Part shown: positions 1 to 12,494 of the stretch, in pieces
How the letters are laid out: the number at the start of each line of letters is the position of its first letter
Numbering within the stretch: position 1 is the stretch's first letter
DNA from: Pristionchus mayeri
Lineage: Eukaryota; Nematoda; Chromadorea; Rhabditida; Neodiplogasteridae
DNA length: 64,000 nt
Assembly: GCA_036245805.1 (NCBI GenBank)
Contig: BTRK01000004.1
Coordinates: forward strand, 46,130,690-46,194,689
Direction: 5' to 3'
Program-made: the position numbers and the translations under genes
The notes under the pieces: generated by a model
Database searches by the model: none
Seen by the model: only the letters and a program-made list of their open reading frames with translations
What the model was told of the DNA's origin: nothing

Positions 1-66
1 TATGTTCATCATCTCTCCTTTTACTGGGTCCCTATCAGCGAACATGGCTCTTCGAAAAATTTTTGA

Positions 67-72
67 AAGCTT
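67..72. other. HindIII site present in nearly every satellite unit (first example)
   Basis: AAGCTT lies just after the A/T tract (GAAAGCTTC). It recurs once per unit through the array, so a HindIII digest would give a ladder based on 172-176 bp. I noticed its loss (GAAAACTTC) at about 20,100 and 21,141, two sites 1,041 bp apart that mark copies of one higher-order unit. Confidence 0.9.
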
Positions 73-83
73 CTAGTGCTGGT

Positions 84-93
84 TTTTCGAAAA
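84..93. other. Conserved 10-bp palindrome in the satellite unit (first example)
   Basis: TTTTCGAAAA is a perfect palindrome kept in most units, even though the T side varies in length (5, 7 or 8 Ts before CG; I saw no 6). A second TTCGAAAA lies about 40 bp upstream at the start of the A/T tract. In AATTG-type units the palindrome core remains, while the following G is changed to T. Units with the 18-bp deletion lack it. A role as a protein-binding site is possible but is inference only. Confidence 0.6.
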
Positions 94-3000
94 GTGATCG
101 TCTTTCTCGATGCATACAAGGATTGTTCTTTGAAATGAAGCTACATGCTCTAAGGCCAAATGTTAAACACGGTATGTTCATCATCTCTCCTTTTACTGGG
201 TCCCTATCAGCGAACATGGCTCTTCGAAAAATTTTAGAAAGCTTCTAGTGCTCGTTTTTCGAAAAGTGATCGTCTTTCTCGATGCATACAAGGATTGTTC
301 TTTGAAATGGAGCTACATGCTCTAAAGCCAAATGTTAAACACGGTATGTTCATCATCTCTCCTTTTACTGGGTCCCTATCAGCGAACATGACTCTTCGAA
401 AAATTTTAGAAAGCTTCTAGTGCTCGTTTTTCGAAAAGTGATCGTCTTTCTCGATGCATACAAGGATTGTTCTTTGAAATGAAGCTACATGCTCTAAGGC
501 CAAATGTTAAGCACGGTATGTTCATCATCTCTCCTTTTTACTGGGTCCCTATCAGCGAACATGGCTCTTCGAAAAAATTTTGAAAGCTTCTAGTGCTCGT
601 TTTTTTTCGAAAATTGATCGCCTTTCTCGATACATACAAGGAGTGTTCTTTGAAATGGAGCTACATGCTCTAATGCCAAATGTTAAACACGGTATGTTCA
701 TCATCTCTCCTTTTTACTGGGTCCCTATCAGCGAACATGGTTCTTCGAAAAAATTTTGAAAGCTTCTAGTGCTCGTTTTTCGAAAAGTGATCGCCTTTCT
801 CGATGCATACAAGGAGTGTTCTTTGAAATGGAGCTACATGCTCTAAAGCCAAATGTTAAACACGGTATGTTCATCATCTCTCCTTTTACTGGGTCCCTAT
901 CAGCGAACATGGCTCTTCGAAAAATTTTAGAAAGCTTCTAGTGCTCGTTTTTCGAAAAGTGATCGTCTTTCTCGATGCATACAAGGATTGTTCTTTGAAA
1001 TGGAGCTACATGCTCTAAAGCCAAATGTTAAACACGGTATGTTCATCATCTCTCCTTTTACTGGGTCCCTATCAGCGAACATGGCTCTTCGAAAAAATTT
1101 TGAAAGCTTCTAGTGCTCGTTTTTCGAAAAGTGATCGCCTTTCTCGATGCATACAAGGAAAGTTCTTTGAAATGGAGCTACATGCTCTAAAGCCAAATGT
1201 TAAACACGGTATGTTCATCATCTCTCCTTTTACTGGGTCCCTATCAACGAACATGGCTCTTCGAAAAATTTTTGAAAGCTTCTAGTGCTGGTTTTTCGAA
1301 AAGTGATCGTCTTTCTCGATGCATACAAGGATTGTTCTTTGAAATGAAGCTACATGCTCTAAGGCCAAATGTTAAACACGGTATGTTCATCATCTCTCCT
1401 TTTACTGGGTCCCTATCAGCGAACATGGCTCTTCGAAAAATTTTAGAAAGCTTCTAGTGCTCGTTTTTCGAAAAGTGATCGTCTTTCTCGATGCATACAA
1501 GGATTGTTCTTTGAAATGGAGCTACATGCTCTAAAGCCAAATGTTAAACACGGTATGTTCATCATCTCTCCTTTTACTGGGTCCCTATCAGCGAACATGA
1601 CTCTTCGAAAAATTTTAGAAAGCTTCTAGTGCTCGTTTTTCGAAAAGTGATCGTCTTTCTCGATGCATACAAGGATTGTTCTTTGAAATGAAGCTACATG
1701 CTCTAAGGCCAAATGTTAAGCACGGTATGTTCATCATCTCTCCTTTTTACTGGGTCCCTATCAGCGAACATGGCTCTTCGAAAAAATTTTGAAAGCTTCT
1801 AGTGCTCGTTTTTTTTCGAAAATTGATCGCCTTTCTCGATACATACAAGGAGTGTTCTTTGAAATGGAGCTACATGCTCTAATGCCAAATGTTAAACACG
1901 GTATGTTCATCATCTCTCCTTTTTACTGGGTCCCTATCAGCGAACATGGTTCTTCGAAAAAATTTTGAAAGCTTCTAGTGCTCGTTTTTCGAAAAGTGAT
2001 CGCCTTTCTCGATGCATACAAGGAGTGTTCTTTGAAATGGAGCTACATGCTCTAAAGCCAAATGTTAAACACGGTATGTTCATCATCTCTCCTTTTTACT
2101 GGGTCCCTATCAGCGAACATGGTTCTTCGAAAAAATTTTGAAAGCTTCTAGTGCTCGTTTTTCGAAAAGTGATCGCCTTTCTCGATGCATACAAGGATTG
2201 TTCTTTGAAATGGAGCTACATGCTCTAAAGCCAAATGTTAAACACGGTATGTTCATCATCTCTCCTTTTACTGGGTCCCTATCAGCGAACATGGCTCTTC
2301 GAAAAATTTTTGAAAGCTTCTAGTGCTGGTTTTTGGAAAAGTGATCGTCTTTCTCGATGTATACAAGGATTGTTCTTTGAAATGAAGCTACATGCTCTAA
2401 GGCCAAATGTTAAACACGGTATGTTCATCATCTCTCCTTTTACTGGGTCCCTATCAGCGAACATGGCTCTTCGAAAAATTTTAGAAAGCTTCTAGTGCTC
2501 GTTTTTCGAAAAGTGATCGTCTTTCTCGATGCATACAAGGATTGTTCTTTGAAATGAAGCTACATGCTCTAAAGCCAAATGTTAAACACGGTATGTTCAT
2601 CATCTCTCCTTTTACTGGGTCCCTATCAGCGAACATGGCTCTTCGAAAAATTTTAGAAAGCTTCTAGTGCTCGTTTTTCGAAAAGTGATCGTCTTTCTCG
2701 ATGCATACAAGGATTGTTCTTTGAAATGGAGCTACATGCTCTAAAGCCAAATGTTAAACACGGTATGTTCATCATCTCTCCTTTTTACTGGGTCCCTATC
2801 AGCGAACATGGCTCTTCGAAAAAATTTTGAAAGCTTCTAGTGCTCGTTTTTCGAAAAGTGATCGCCTTTCTCGATGCATACAAGGAAAGTTCTTTGAAAT
2901 GGAGCTACATGCTCTAAAGCCAAATGTTAAACACGGTATGTTCATCATCTCTCCTTTTACTGGGTCCCTATCAGCGAACATGGCTCTTCGAAAAATTTTT

Positions 3001-3529
3001 GAAAGCTTCTAGTTCTGGTTTTTCGAAAAGTGATCGTCTTTCTCGATGCATACAAGGATTGTTCTTTGAAATGAAGCTACATGCTCTAAGGCCAAATGTT
3101 AAACACGGTATGTTCATCATCTCTCCTTTTACTGGGTCCCTATCAGCGAACATGGCTCTTCGAAAAAATTTTGAAAGCTTCTAGTGCTCGTTTTTCGAAA
3201 AGTGATCGCCTTTCTCGATGCATACAAGGAAAGTTCTTTGAAATGGAGCTACATGCTCTAAAGCCAAATGTTAAACACGGTATGTTCATCATCTCTCCTT
3301 TTACTGGGTCCCTATCAGCGAACATGGCTCTTCGAAAAATTTTTGAAAGCTTCTAGTTCTGGTTTTTCGAAAAGTGATCGTCTTTCTCGATGCATACAAG
3401 GATTGTTCTTTGAAATGAAGCTACATGCTCTAAGGCCAAATGTTAAACACGGTATGTTCATCATCTCTCCTTTTTACTGGGTCCCTATCAGCGAACATGG
3501 CTCTTCGAAAAAATTTTGAAAGCTTCTAG

Positions 3530-4567
3530 TGCTCGTTTTTTTTCGAAAATTGATCGTCTTTCTCGATGCATACAAGGATTGTTCTTTTAAATGAAGCTAC
3601 ATGCTCTAAAGCCAAATGTTAAACACGGTATGTTCATCATCTCTCCTTTTACTGGGTCCCTATCAGCGAACATGGCTCTTCGAAAAATTTTAGAAAGCTT
3701 CTAGTGCTCGTTTTTCGAAAAGTGATCGTCTTTCTCGATGCATACAAGGATTGTTCTTTGAAATGGAGCTACATGCTCTAAAGCCAAATGTTAAACACGG
3801 TATGTTCATCATCTCTCCTTTTACTGGGTCCCTATCAGCGAACATGGCTCTTCGAAAAAATTTTGAAAGCTTCTAGTGCTCGTTTTTCGAAAAGTGATCG
3901 CCTTTCTCGATGCATACAAGGAAAGTTCTTTGAAATGGAGCTACATGCTCTAAAGCCAAATGTTAAACACGGTATGTTCATCATCTCTCCTTTTACTGGG
4001 TCCCTATCAGCGAACATGGCTCTTCGAAAAATTTTTGAAAGCTTCTAGTGCTCGTTTTTTTTCGAAAATTGATCGTCTTTCTCGATGCATACAAGGATTG
4101 TTCTTTTAAATGAAGCTACATGCTCTAAGGCCAAATGTTAAACACGGTATGTTCATCATCTCTCCTTTTACTGGGTCCCTATCAGCGAACATGGCTCTTC
4201 GAAAAATTTTAGAAAGCTTCTAGTGCTCGTTTTTCGAAAAGTGATCGTCTTTCTCGATGCATACAAGGATTGTTCTTTGAAATGGAGCTACATGCTCTAA
4301 AGCCAAATGTTAAACACGGTATGTTCATCATCTCTCCTTTTACTGGGTCCCTATCAGCGAACATGGCTCTTCGAAAAAATTTTGAAAGCTTCTAGTGCTC
4401 GTTTTTCGAAAAGTGATCGCCTTTCTCGATGCATACAAGGAAAGTTCTTTGAAATGGAGCTACATGCTCTAAAGCCAAATGTTAAACACGGTATGTTCAT
4501 CATCTCTCCTTTTACTGGGTCCCTATCAGCGAACATGGCTCTTCGAAAAATTTTTGAAAGCTTCTAG
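3530..4567. repeat. Three-unit (519-bp) tandem duplication inside one higher-order copy
   Basis: The unusual GTTCTTTTAAATG variant (normally GTTCTTTGAAATG) is found at 3,581 and again at 4,100, and the following units match at the same 519-bp offset. In later higher-order copies it occurs only once each, at 6,863 and 9,442. The duplication exactly explains why this higher-order copy is 3,282 bp and the next 2,763 bp. The left breakpoint lies in or near the A/T tract around 3,500-3,530. Confidence 0.8.
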
Positions 4568-7500
4568 TGCTGGTTTTTCGAAAAGTGATCGTCTTTCTCG
4601 ATGCATACAAGGATTGTTCTTTGAAATGAAGCTACATGCTCTAAGGCCAAATGTTAAACACGGTATGTTCATCATCTCTCCTTTTACTGGGTCCCTATCA
4701 GCGAACATGGCTCTTCGAAAAATTTTAGAAAGCTTCTAGTGCTCGTTTTTCGAAAAGTGATCGTCTTTCTCGATGCATACAAGGATTGTTCTTTGAAATG
4801 GAGCTACATGCTCTAAAGCCAAATGTTAAACACGGTATGTTCATCATCTCTCCTTTTACTGGGTCCCTATCAGCGAACATGACTCTTCGAAAAATTTTAG
4901 AAAGCTTCTAGTGCTCGTTTTTCGAAAAGTGATCGTCTTTCTCGATGCATACAAGGATTGTTCTTTGAAATGAAGCTACATGCTCTAAGGCCAAATGTTA
5001 AGCACGGTATGTTCATCATCTCTCCTTTTTACTGGGTCCCTATCAGCGAACATGGCTCTTCGAAAAAATTTTGAAAGCTTCTAGTGCTCGTTTTTTTTCG
5101 AAAATTGATCGCCTTTCTCGATACATACAAGGAGTGTTCTTTGAAATGGAGCTACATGCTCTAATGCCAAATGTTAAACACGGTATGTTCATCATCTCTC
5201 CTTTTTACTGGGTCCCTATCAGCGAACATGGTTCTTCGAAAAAATTTTGAAAGCTTCTAGTGCTCGTTTTTCGAAAAGTGATCGCCTTTCTCGATGCATA
5301 CAAGGAGTGTTCTTTGAAATGGAGCTACATGCTCTAAAGCCAAATGTTAAACACGGTATGTTCATCATCTCTCCTTTTTACTGGGTCCCTATCAGCGAAC
5401 ATGGTTCTTCGAAAAAATTTTGAAAGCTTCTAGTGCTCGTTTTTCGAAAAGTGATCGCCTTTCTCGATGCATACAAGGAAAGTTCTTTGAAATGGAGCTA
5501 CATGCTCTAAAGCCAAATGTTAAACACGGTATGTTCATCATCTCTCCTTTTACTGGGTCCCTATCAGCGAACATGGCTCTTCGAAAAATTTTTGAAAGCT
5601 TCTAGTGCTGGTTTTTGGAAAAGTGATCGTCTTTCTCGATGTATACAAGGATTGTTCTTTGAAATGAAGCTACATGCTCTAAGGCCAAATGTTAAACACG
5701 GTATGTTCATCATCTCTCCTTTTACTGGGTCCCTATCAGCGAACATGGCTCTTCGAAAAATTTTAGAAAGCTTCTAGTGCTCGTTTTTCGAAAAGTGATC
5801 GTCTTTCTCGATGCATACAAGGATTGTTCTTTGAAATGAAGCTACATGCTCTAAAGCCAAATGTTAAACACGGTATGTTCATCATCTCTCCTTTTACTGG
5901 GTCCCTATCAGCGAACATGGCTCTTCGAAAAATTTTAGAAAGCTTCTAGTGCTCGTTTTTCGAAAAGTGATCGTCTTTCTCGATGCATACAAGGATTGTT
6001 CTTTGAAATGGAGCTACATGCTCTAAAGCCAAATGTTAAACACGGTATGTTCATCATCTCTCCTTTTTACTGGGTCCCTATCAGCGAACATGGCTCTTCG
6101 AAAAAATTTTGAAAGCTTCTAGTGCTCGTTTTTCGAAAAGTGATCGCCTTTCTCGATGCATACAAGGAAAGTTCTTTGAAATGGAGCTACATGCTCTAAA
6201 GCCAAATGTTAAACACGGTATGTTCATCATCTCTCCTTTTACTGGGTCCCTATCAGCGAACATGGCTCTTCGAAAAATTTTTGAAAGCTTCTAGTTCTGG
6301 TTTTTCGAAAAGTGATCGTCTTTCTCGATGCATACAAGGATTGTTCTTTGAAATGAAGCTACATGCTCTAAGGCCAAATGTTAAACACGGTATGTTCATC
6401 ATCTCTCCTTTTACTGGGTCCCTATCAGCGAACATGGCTCTTCGAAAAAATTTTGAAAGCTTCTAGTGCTCGTTTTTCGAAAAGTGATCGCCTTTCTCGA
6501 TGCATACAAGGAAAGTTCTTTGAAATGGAGCTACATGCTCTAAAGCCAAATGTTAAACACGGTATGTTCATCATCTCTCCTTTTACTGGGTCCCTATCAG
6601 CGAACATGGCTCTTCGAAAAATTTTTGAAAGCTTCTAGTTCTGGTTTTTCGAAAAGTGATCGTCTTTCTCGATGCATACAAGGATTGTTCTTTGAAATGA
6701 AGCTACATGCTCTAAGGCCAAATGTTAAACACGGTATGTTCATCATCTCTCCTTTTTACTGGGTCCCTATCAGCGAACATGGCTCTTCGAAAAAATTTTG
6801 AAAGCTTCTAGTGCTCGTTTTTTTTCGAAAATTGATCGTCTTTCTCGATGCATACAAGGATTGTTCTTTTAAATGAAGCTACATGCTCTAAAGCCAAATG
6901 TTAAACACGGTATGTTCATCATCTCTCCTTTTACTGGGTCCCTATCAGCGAACATGGCTCTTCGAAAAATTTTAGAAAGCTTCTAGTGCTCGTTTTTCGA
7001 AAAGTGATCGTCTTTCTCGATGCATACAAGGATTGTTCTTTGAAATGGAGCTACATGCTCTAAAGCCAAATGTTAAACACGGTATGTTCATCATCTCTCC
7101 TTTTACTGGGTCCCTATCAGCGAACATGGCTCTTCGAAAAAATTTTGAAAGCTTCTAGTGCTCGTTTTTCGAAAAGTGATCGCCTTTCTCGATGCATACA
7201 AGGAAAGTTCTTTGAAATGGAGCTACATGCTCTAAAGCCAAATGTTAAACACGGTATGTTCATCATCTCTCCTTTTACTGGGTCCCTATCAGCGAACATG
7301 GCTCTTCGAAAAATTTTTGAAAGCTTCTAGTGCTGGTTTTTCGAAAAGTGATCGTCTTTCTCGATGCATACAAGGATTGTTCTTTGAAATGAAGCTACAT
7401 GCTCTAAGGCCAAATGTTAAACACGGTATGTTCATCATCTCTCCTTTTACTGGGTCCCTATCAGCGAACATGGCTCTTCGAAAAATTTTAGAAAGCTTCT

Positions 7501-8340
7501 AGTGCTCGTTTTTCGAAAAGTGATCGTCTTTCTCGATGCATACAAGGATTGTTCTTTGAAATGGAGCTACATGCTCTAAAGCCAAATGTTAAACACGGTA
7601 TGTTCATCATCTCTCCTTTTACTGGGTCCCTATCAGCGAACATGACTCTTCGAAAAATTTTAGAAAGCTTCTAGTGCTCGTTTTTCGAAAAGTGATCGTC
7701 TTTCTCGATGCATACAAGGATTGTTCTTTGAAATGAAGCTACATGCTCTAAGGCCAAATGTTAAGCACGGTATGTTCATCATCTCTCCTTTTTACTGGGT
7801 CCCTATCAGCGAACATGGCTCTTCGAAAAAATTTTGAAAGCTTCTAGTGCTCGTTTTTTTTCGAAAATTGATCGCCTTTCTCGATACATACAAGGAGTGT
7901 TCTTTGAAATGGAGCTACATGCTCTAATGCCAAATGTTAAACACGGTATGTTCATCATCTCTCCTTTTTACTGGGTCCCTATCAGCGAACATGGTTCTTC
8001 GAAAAAATTTTGAAAGCTTCTAGTGCTCGTTTTTCGAAAAGTGATCGCCTTTCTCGATGCATACAAGGAGTGTTCTTTGAAATGGAGCTACATGCTCTAA
8101 AGCCAAATGTTAAACACGGTATGTTCATCATCTCTCCTTTTTACTGGGTCCCTATCAGCGAACATGGTTCTTCGAAAAAATTTTGAAAGCTTCTATTGCT
8201 CGTTTTTTTCGAAAAGTGATCGCCTTTCTCGATGCATACAAGGAGTGTTCTTTGAAATGGAGCTACATGCTCTAAAGCCAAATGTTAAACACGGTATGTT
8301 CATCATCTCTCCTTTTTACTGGGTCCCTATCAGCGAACAT

Positions 8341-8500
8341 GGTTCTTCGAAAAAATTTTGAAAGCTTCTAGTGATCGCCTTTCTCGATGCATACAAGGAA
8401 AGTTCTTTGAAATGGAGCTACATGCTCTAAAGCCAAATGTTAAACACGGTATGTTCATCATCTCTCCTTTTTACTGGGTCCCTATCAGCGAACATGGCTC
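8341..8500. repeat. First short satellite unit (18-bp deletion form)
   Basis: Here GCTTCTAGTG runs straight into ATCGCC. Compared with GCTTCTAGTGCTCG...AAAAGTGATCGCC, 18 bases are missing between two AGTG copies, so the unit is about 155 bp. I counted 24 such units: near 8,371, 12,871, 14,421, 17,191, 18,041, 37,354, 37,851, 38,181, 38,511, 39,016, 39,517, 40,371, 40,877, 41,731, 42,581, 43,957, 44,458, 45,312, 45,821, 47,371, 48,404, 49,434, 53,611 and 55,158. Two of them (37,354 and 38,511) carry AGTTATCG instead of AGTGATCG. None was seen between about 18.1 and 37.3 kb. Confidence 0.85.
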
Positions 8501-11500
8501 TTCGAAAAATTTTTGAAAGCTTCTAGTGCTGGTTTTTCGAAAAGTGATCGTCTTTCTCGATGCATACAAGGATTGTTCTTTGAAATGAAGCTACATGCTC
8601 TAAGGCCAAATGTTAAACACGGTATGTTCATCATCTCTCCTTTTACTGGGTCCCTATCAGCGAACATGGCTCTTCGAAAAATTTTAGAAAGCTTCTAGTG
8701 CTCGTTTTTCGAAAAGTGATCGCCTTTCTCGATGCATACAAGGAGTGTTCTTTGAAATGGAGCTACATGCTCTAAAGCCAAATGTTAAACACGGTATGTT
8801 CATCATCTCTCCTTTTACTGGGTCCCTATCAGCGAACATGGCTCTTCGAAAAATTTTAGAAAGCTTCTAGTGCTCGTTTTTCGAAAAGTGATCGTCTTTC
8901 TCGATGCATACAAGGATTGTTCTTTGAAATGAAGCTACATGCTCTAAGGCCAAATGTTAAACACGGTATGTTCATCATCTCTCCTTTTTACTGGGTCCCT
9001 ATCAGCGAACATGGTTCTTCGAAAAAATGTTGAAAGCTTCTAGTGCTCGTTTTTTTCGAAAAGTGATCGCCTTTCTCGATGCATACAAAGATTGTTCTTT
9101 GCAATGGAGCTACATGCTCTAAGGCCAAATGTTAAACACGGTATGTTCATCATCTCTCCTTTTTACTGGGTCCCTATCAGCGAACATGGCTCTTCGAAAA
9201 AATTTTGAAAGCTTCTAGTGCTCGTTTTTTTTCGAAAATTGATCGCCTTTCTCGATGCATACAAGGAGTGTTCTTTGAAATGGAGCTACATGCTCTAAGG
9301 CCAAATGTTAAACACGGTATGTTCATCATCTCTCCTTTTACTGGGTCCCTATCAGCGAACATGGCTCTTCGAAAAAATTTTGAAAGCTTCTAGTGCTCGT
9401 TTTTCGAAAAGTGATCGCCTTTCTCGATGCATACAAGGATTGTTCTTTTAAATGAAGCTACATGCTCTAAAGCCAAATGTTAAACACGGTATGTTCATCA
9501 TCTCTCCTTTTACTGGGTCCCTATCAGCGAACATGGCTCTTCGAAAAATTTTAGAAAGCTTCTAGTGCTCGTTTTTCGAAAAGTGATCGTCTTTCTCGAT
9601 GCATACAAGGATTTTTCTTTGAAATGGAGCTACATGCTCTAAAGCCAAATGTTAAACACGGTATATTCATCATCTCTCCTTTTACTGGGTCCCTATCAGC
9701 GACCATGGCTCTTCGAAAAAATTTTGAAAGCTTCTAGTGCTCGTTTTTCGAAAAGTGATCGCCTTTCTCGATGCATACAAGGAAAGTTCTTTGAAATGGA
9801 GCTACATGCTCTAAAGCCAAATGTTAAACACGGTATGTTCATCATCTCTCCTTTTACTGGGTCCCTATCAGCGAACATGGCTCTTCGAAAAATTTTTGAA
9901 AGCTTCTAGTGCTGGTTTTTCGAAAAGTGATCGTCTTTCTCGATGCATACAAGGATTGTTCTTTGAAATGAAGCTACATGCTCTAAGGCCAAATGTTAAA
10001 CACGGTATGTTCATCATCTCTCCTTTTACTGGGTCCCTATCAGCGAACATGGCTCTTCGAAAAATTTTAGAAAGCTTCTAGTGCTCGTTTTTCGAAAAGT
10101 GATCGTCTTTCTCGATGCATACAAGGATTGTTCTTTGAAATGGAGCTACATGCTCTAAAGCCAAATGTTAAACACGGTATGTTCATCATCTCTCCTTTTA
10201 CTGGGTCCCTATCAGCGAACATGACTCTTCGAAAAATTTTAGAAAGCTTCTAGTGCTCGTTTTTCGAAAAGTGATCGTCTTTCTCGATGCATACAAGGAT
10301 TGTTCTTTGAAATGAAGCTACATGCTCTAAGGCCAAATGTTAAGCACGGTATGTTCATCATCTCTCCTTTTTACTGGGTCCCTATCAGCGAACATGGCTC
10401 TTCGAAAAAATTTTGAAAGCTTCTAGTGCTCGTTTTTTTTCGAAAATTGATCGCCTTTCTCGATACATACAAGGAGTGTTCTTTGAAATGGAGCTACATG
10501 CTCTAATGCCAAATGTTAAACACGGTATGTTCATCATCTCTCCTTTTTACTGGGTCCCTATCAGCGAACATGGCTCTTCGAAAAAATTTTGAAAGCTTCT
10601 AGTGCTCGTTTTTTTTCGAAAATTGATCGCCTTTCTCGATACATACAAGGAGTGTTCTTTGAAATGGAGCTACATGCTCTAATGCCAAATGTTAAACACG
10701 GTATGTTCATCATCTCTCCTTTTTACTGGGTCCCTATCAGCGAACATGGTTCTTCGAAAAAATTTTGAAAGCTTCTATTGCTCGTTTTTTTCGAAAAGTG
10801 ATCGCCTTTCTCGATGCATACAAGGAGTGTTCTTTGAAATGGAGCTACATGCTCTAAAGCCAAATGTTAAACACGGTATGTTCATCATCTCTCCTTTTAC
10901 TGGGTCCCTATCAGCGAACATGGCTCTTCGAAAAATTTTAGAAAGCTTCTAGTGCTCGTTTTTCGAAAAGTGATCGTCTTTCTCGATGCATACAAGGATT
11001 GTTCTTTGAAATGAAGCTACATGCTCTAAGGCCAAATGTTAAACACGGTATGTTCATCATCTCTCCTTTTTACTGGGTCCCTATCAGCGAACATGGTTCT
11101 TCGAAAAAATGTTGAAAGCTTCTAGTGCTCGTTTTTTTCGAAAAGTGATCGCCTTTCTCGATGCATACAAAGATTGTTCTTTGCAATGGAGCTACATGCT
11201 CTAAGGCCAAATGTTAAACACGGTATGTTCATCATCTCTCCTTTTTACTGGGTCCCTATCAGCGAACATGGCTCTTCGAAAAAATTTTGAAAGCTTCTAG
11301 TGCTCGTTTTTTTTCGAAAATTGATCGCCTTTCTCGATGCATACAAGGAGTGTTCTTTGAAATGGAGCTACATGCTCTAAGGCCAAATGTTAAACACGGT
11401 ATGTTCATCATCTCTCCTTTTTACTGGGTCCCTATCAGCGAACATGGTTCTTCCAAAAAATTTTGAAAGCTTCTATTGCTCGTTTTTTTTCGAAAAGTGA

Positions 11501-12494
11501 TCGCCTTTCTCGATGCATACAAGGAGTGTTCTTTGAAATGGAGCTACATGCTCTAAAGCCAAATGTTAAACACGGTATGTTCATCATCTCTCCTTTTTAC
11601 TGGGTCCCTATCAGCGAACATGGTTCTTCGAAAAAATTTTGAAAGCTTCTATTGCTCGTTTTTTTCGAAAAGTGATCGCCTTTCTCGATGCATACAAGGA
11701 GTGTTCTTTGAAATGGAGCTACATGCTCTAAAGCCAAATGTTAAACACGGTATGTTCATCATCTCTCCTTTTTACTGGGTCCCTATCAGCGAACATGGCT
11801 CTTCGAAAAAATTTTGAAAGCTTCTAGTGCTCGTTTTTTTTCGAAAATTGATCGCCTTTCTCGATGCATACAAGGAGTGTTCTTTGAAATGGAGCTACAT
11901 GCTCTAAAGCCAAATGTTAAACACGGTATGTTCATCATCTCTCCTTTTACTGGGTCCCTATCAGCGAATATGGCTCTTCGAAAAATTTTAGAAAGCTTCT
12001 AGTGCTCGTTTTTCGAAAAGTGATCGTCTTTCTCGATGCATACAAGGATTGTTCTTTGAAATGAAGCTACATGCTCTAAGGCCAAATGTTAAACACGGTA
12101 TGTTCATCATCTCTCCTTTTTACTGGGTCCCTATCAGCGAACATGGCTCTTCGAAAAATTTTAGAAAGCTTCTAGTGCTCGTTTTTCGAAAAGTGATCGC
12201 CTTTCTCGATGCATACAAGGAGTGTTCTTTGAAATGGAGCTACATGCTCTAAAGCCAAATGTTAAACACGGTATGTTCATCATCTCTCCTTTTTACTGGG
12301 TCCCTATCAGCGAACATGGTTCTTCGAAAAAATGTTGAAAGCTTCTAGTGCTCGTTTTTTTCGAAAAGTGATCGCCTTTCTCGATGCATACAAAGATTGT
12401 TCTTTGCAATGGAGCTACATGCTCTAAGGCCAAATGTTAAACACGGTATGTTCATCATCTCTCCTTTTTACTGGGTCCCTATCAGCGAACATGG

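Larger units (their letters stand above)
1..10690. repeat. Array domain A: large higher-order repeat, five staggered copies
   Basis: The rare variant GTTAAGCAC occurs at about 509, 1,718, 5,000, 7,763 and 10,342, spaced 1,209, 3,282, 2,763 and 2,579 bp. The rare variant CTAATGCC occurs at about 672, 1,880, 5,162, 7,925 and 10,504 with the same spacings, plus one extra adjacent copy at 10,680. These markers do not reappear later in the window. The domain therefore holds successive copies of a higher-order unit of about 15 to 19 satellite units; the first visible copy is cut by the window edge and the following interval is short. Units with T4 in the CTCCTTTTACT phrase are common here, so 60-86 codon open frames are frequent. 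The right boundary is set where the marker set ends and is approximate. Confidence 0.85.

Noticed and set aside
50..70. CENP-B box-like sequence at TTCGAAAAA in the unit.
   Set aside because: The TTCG half and central A fit, but the essential CGGG half is absent (TTTTG or similar instead).
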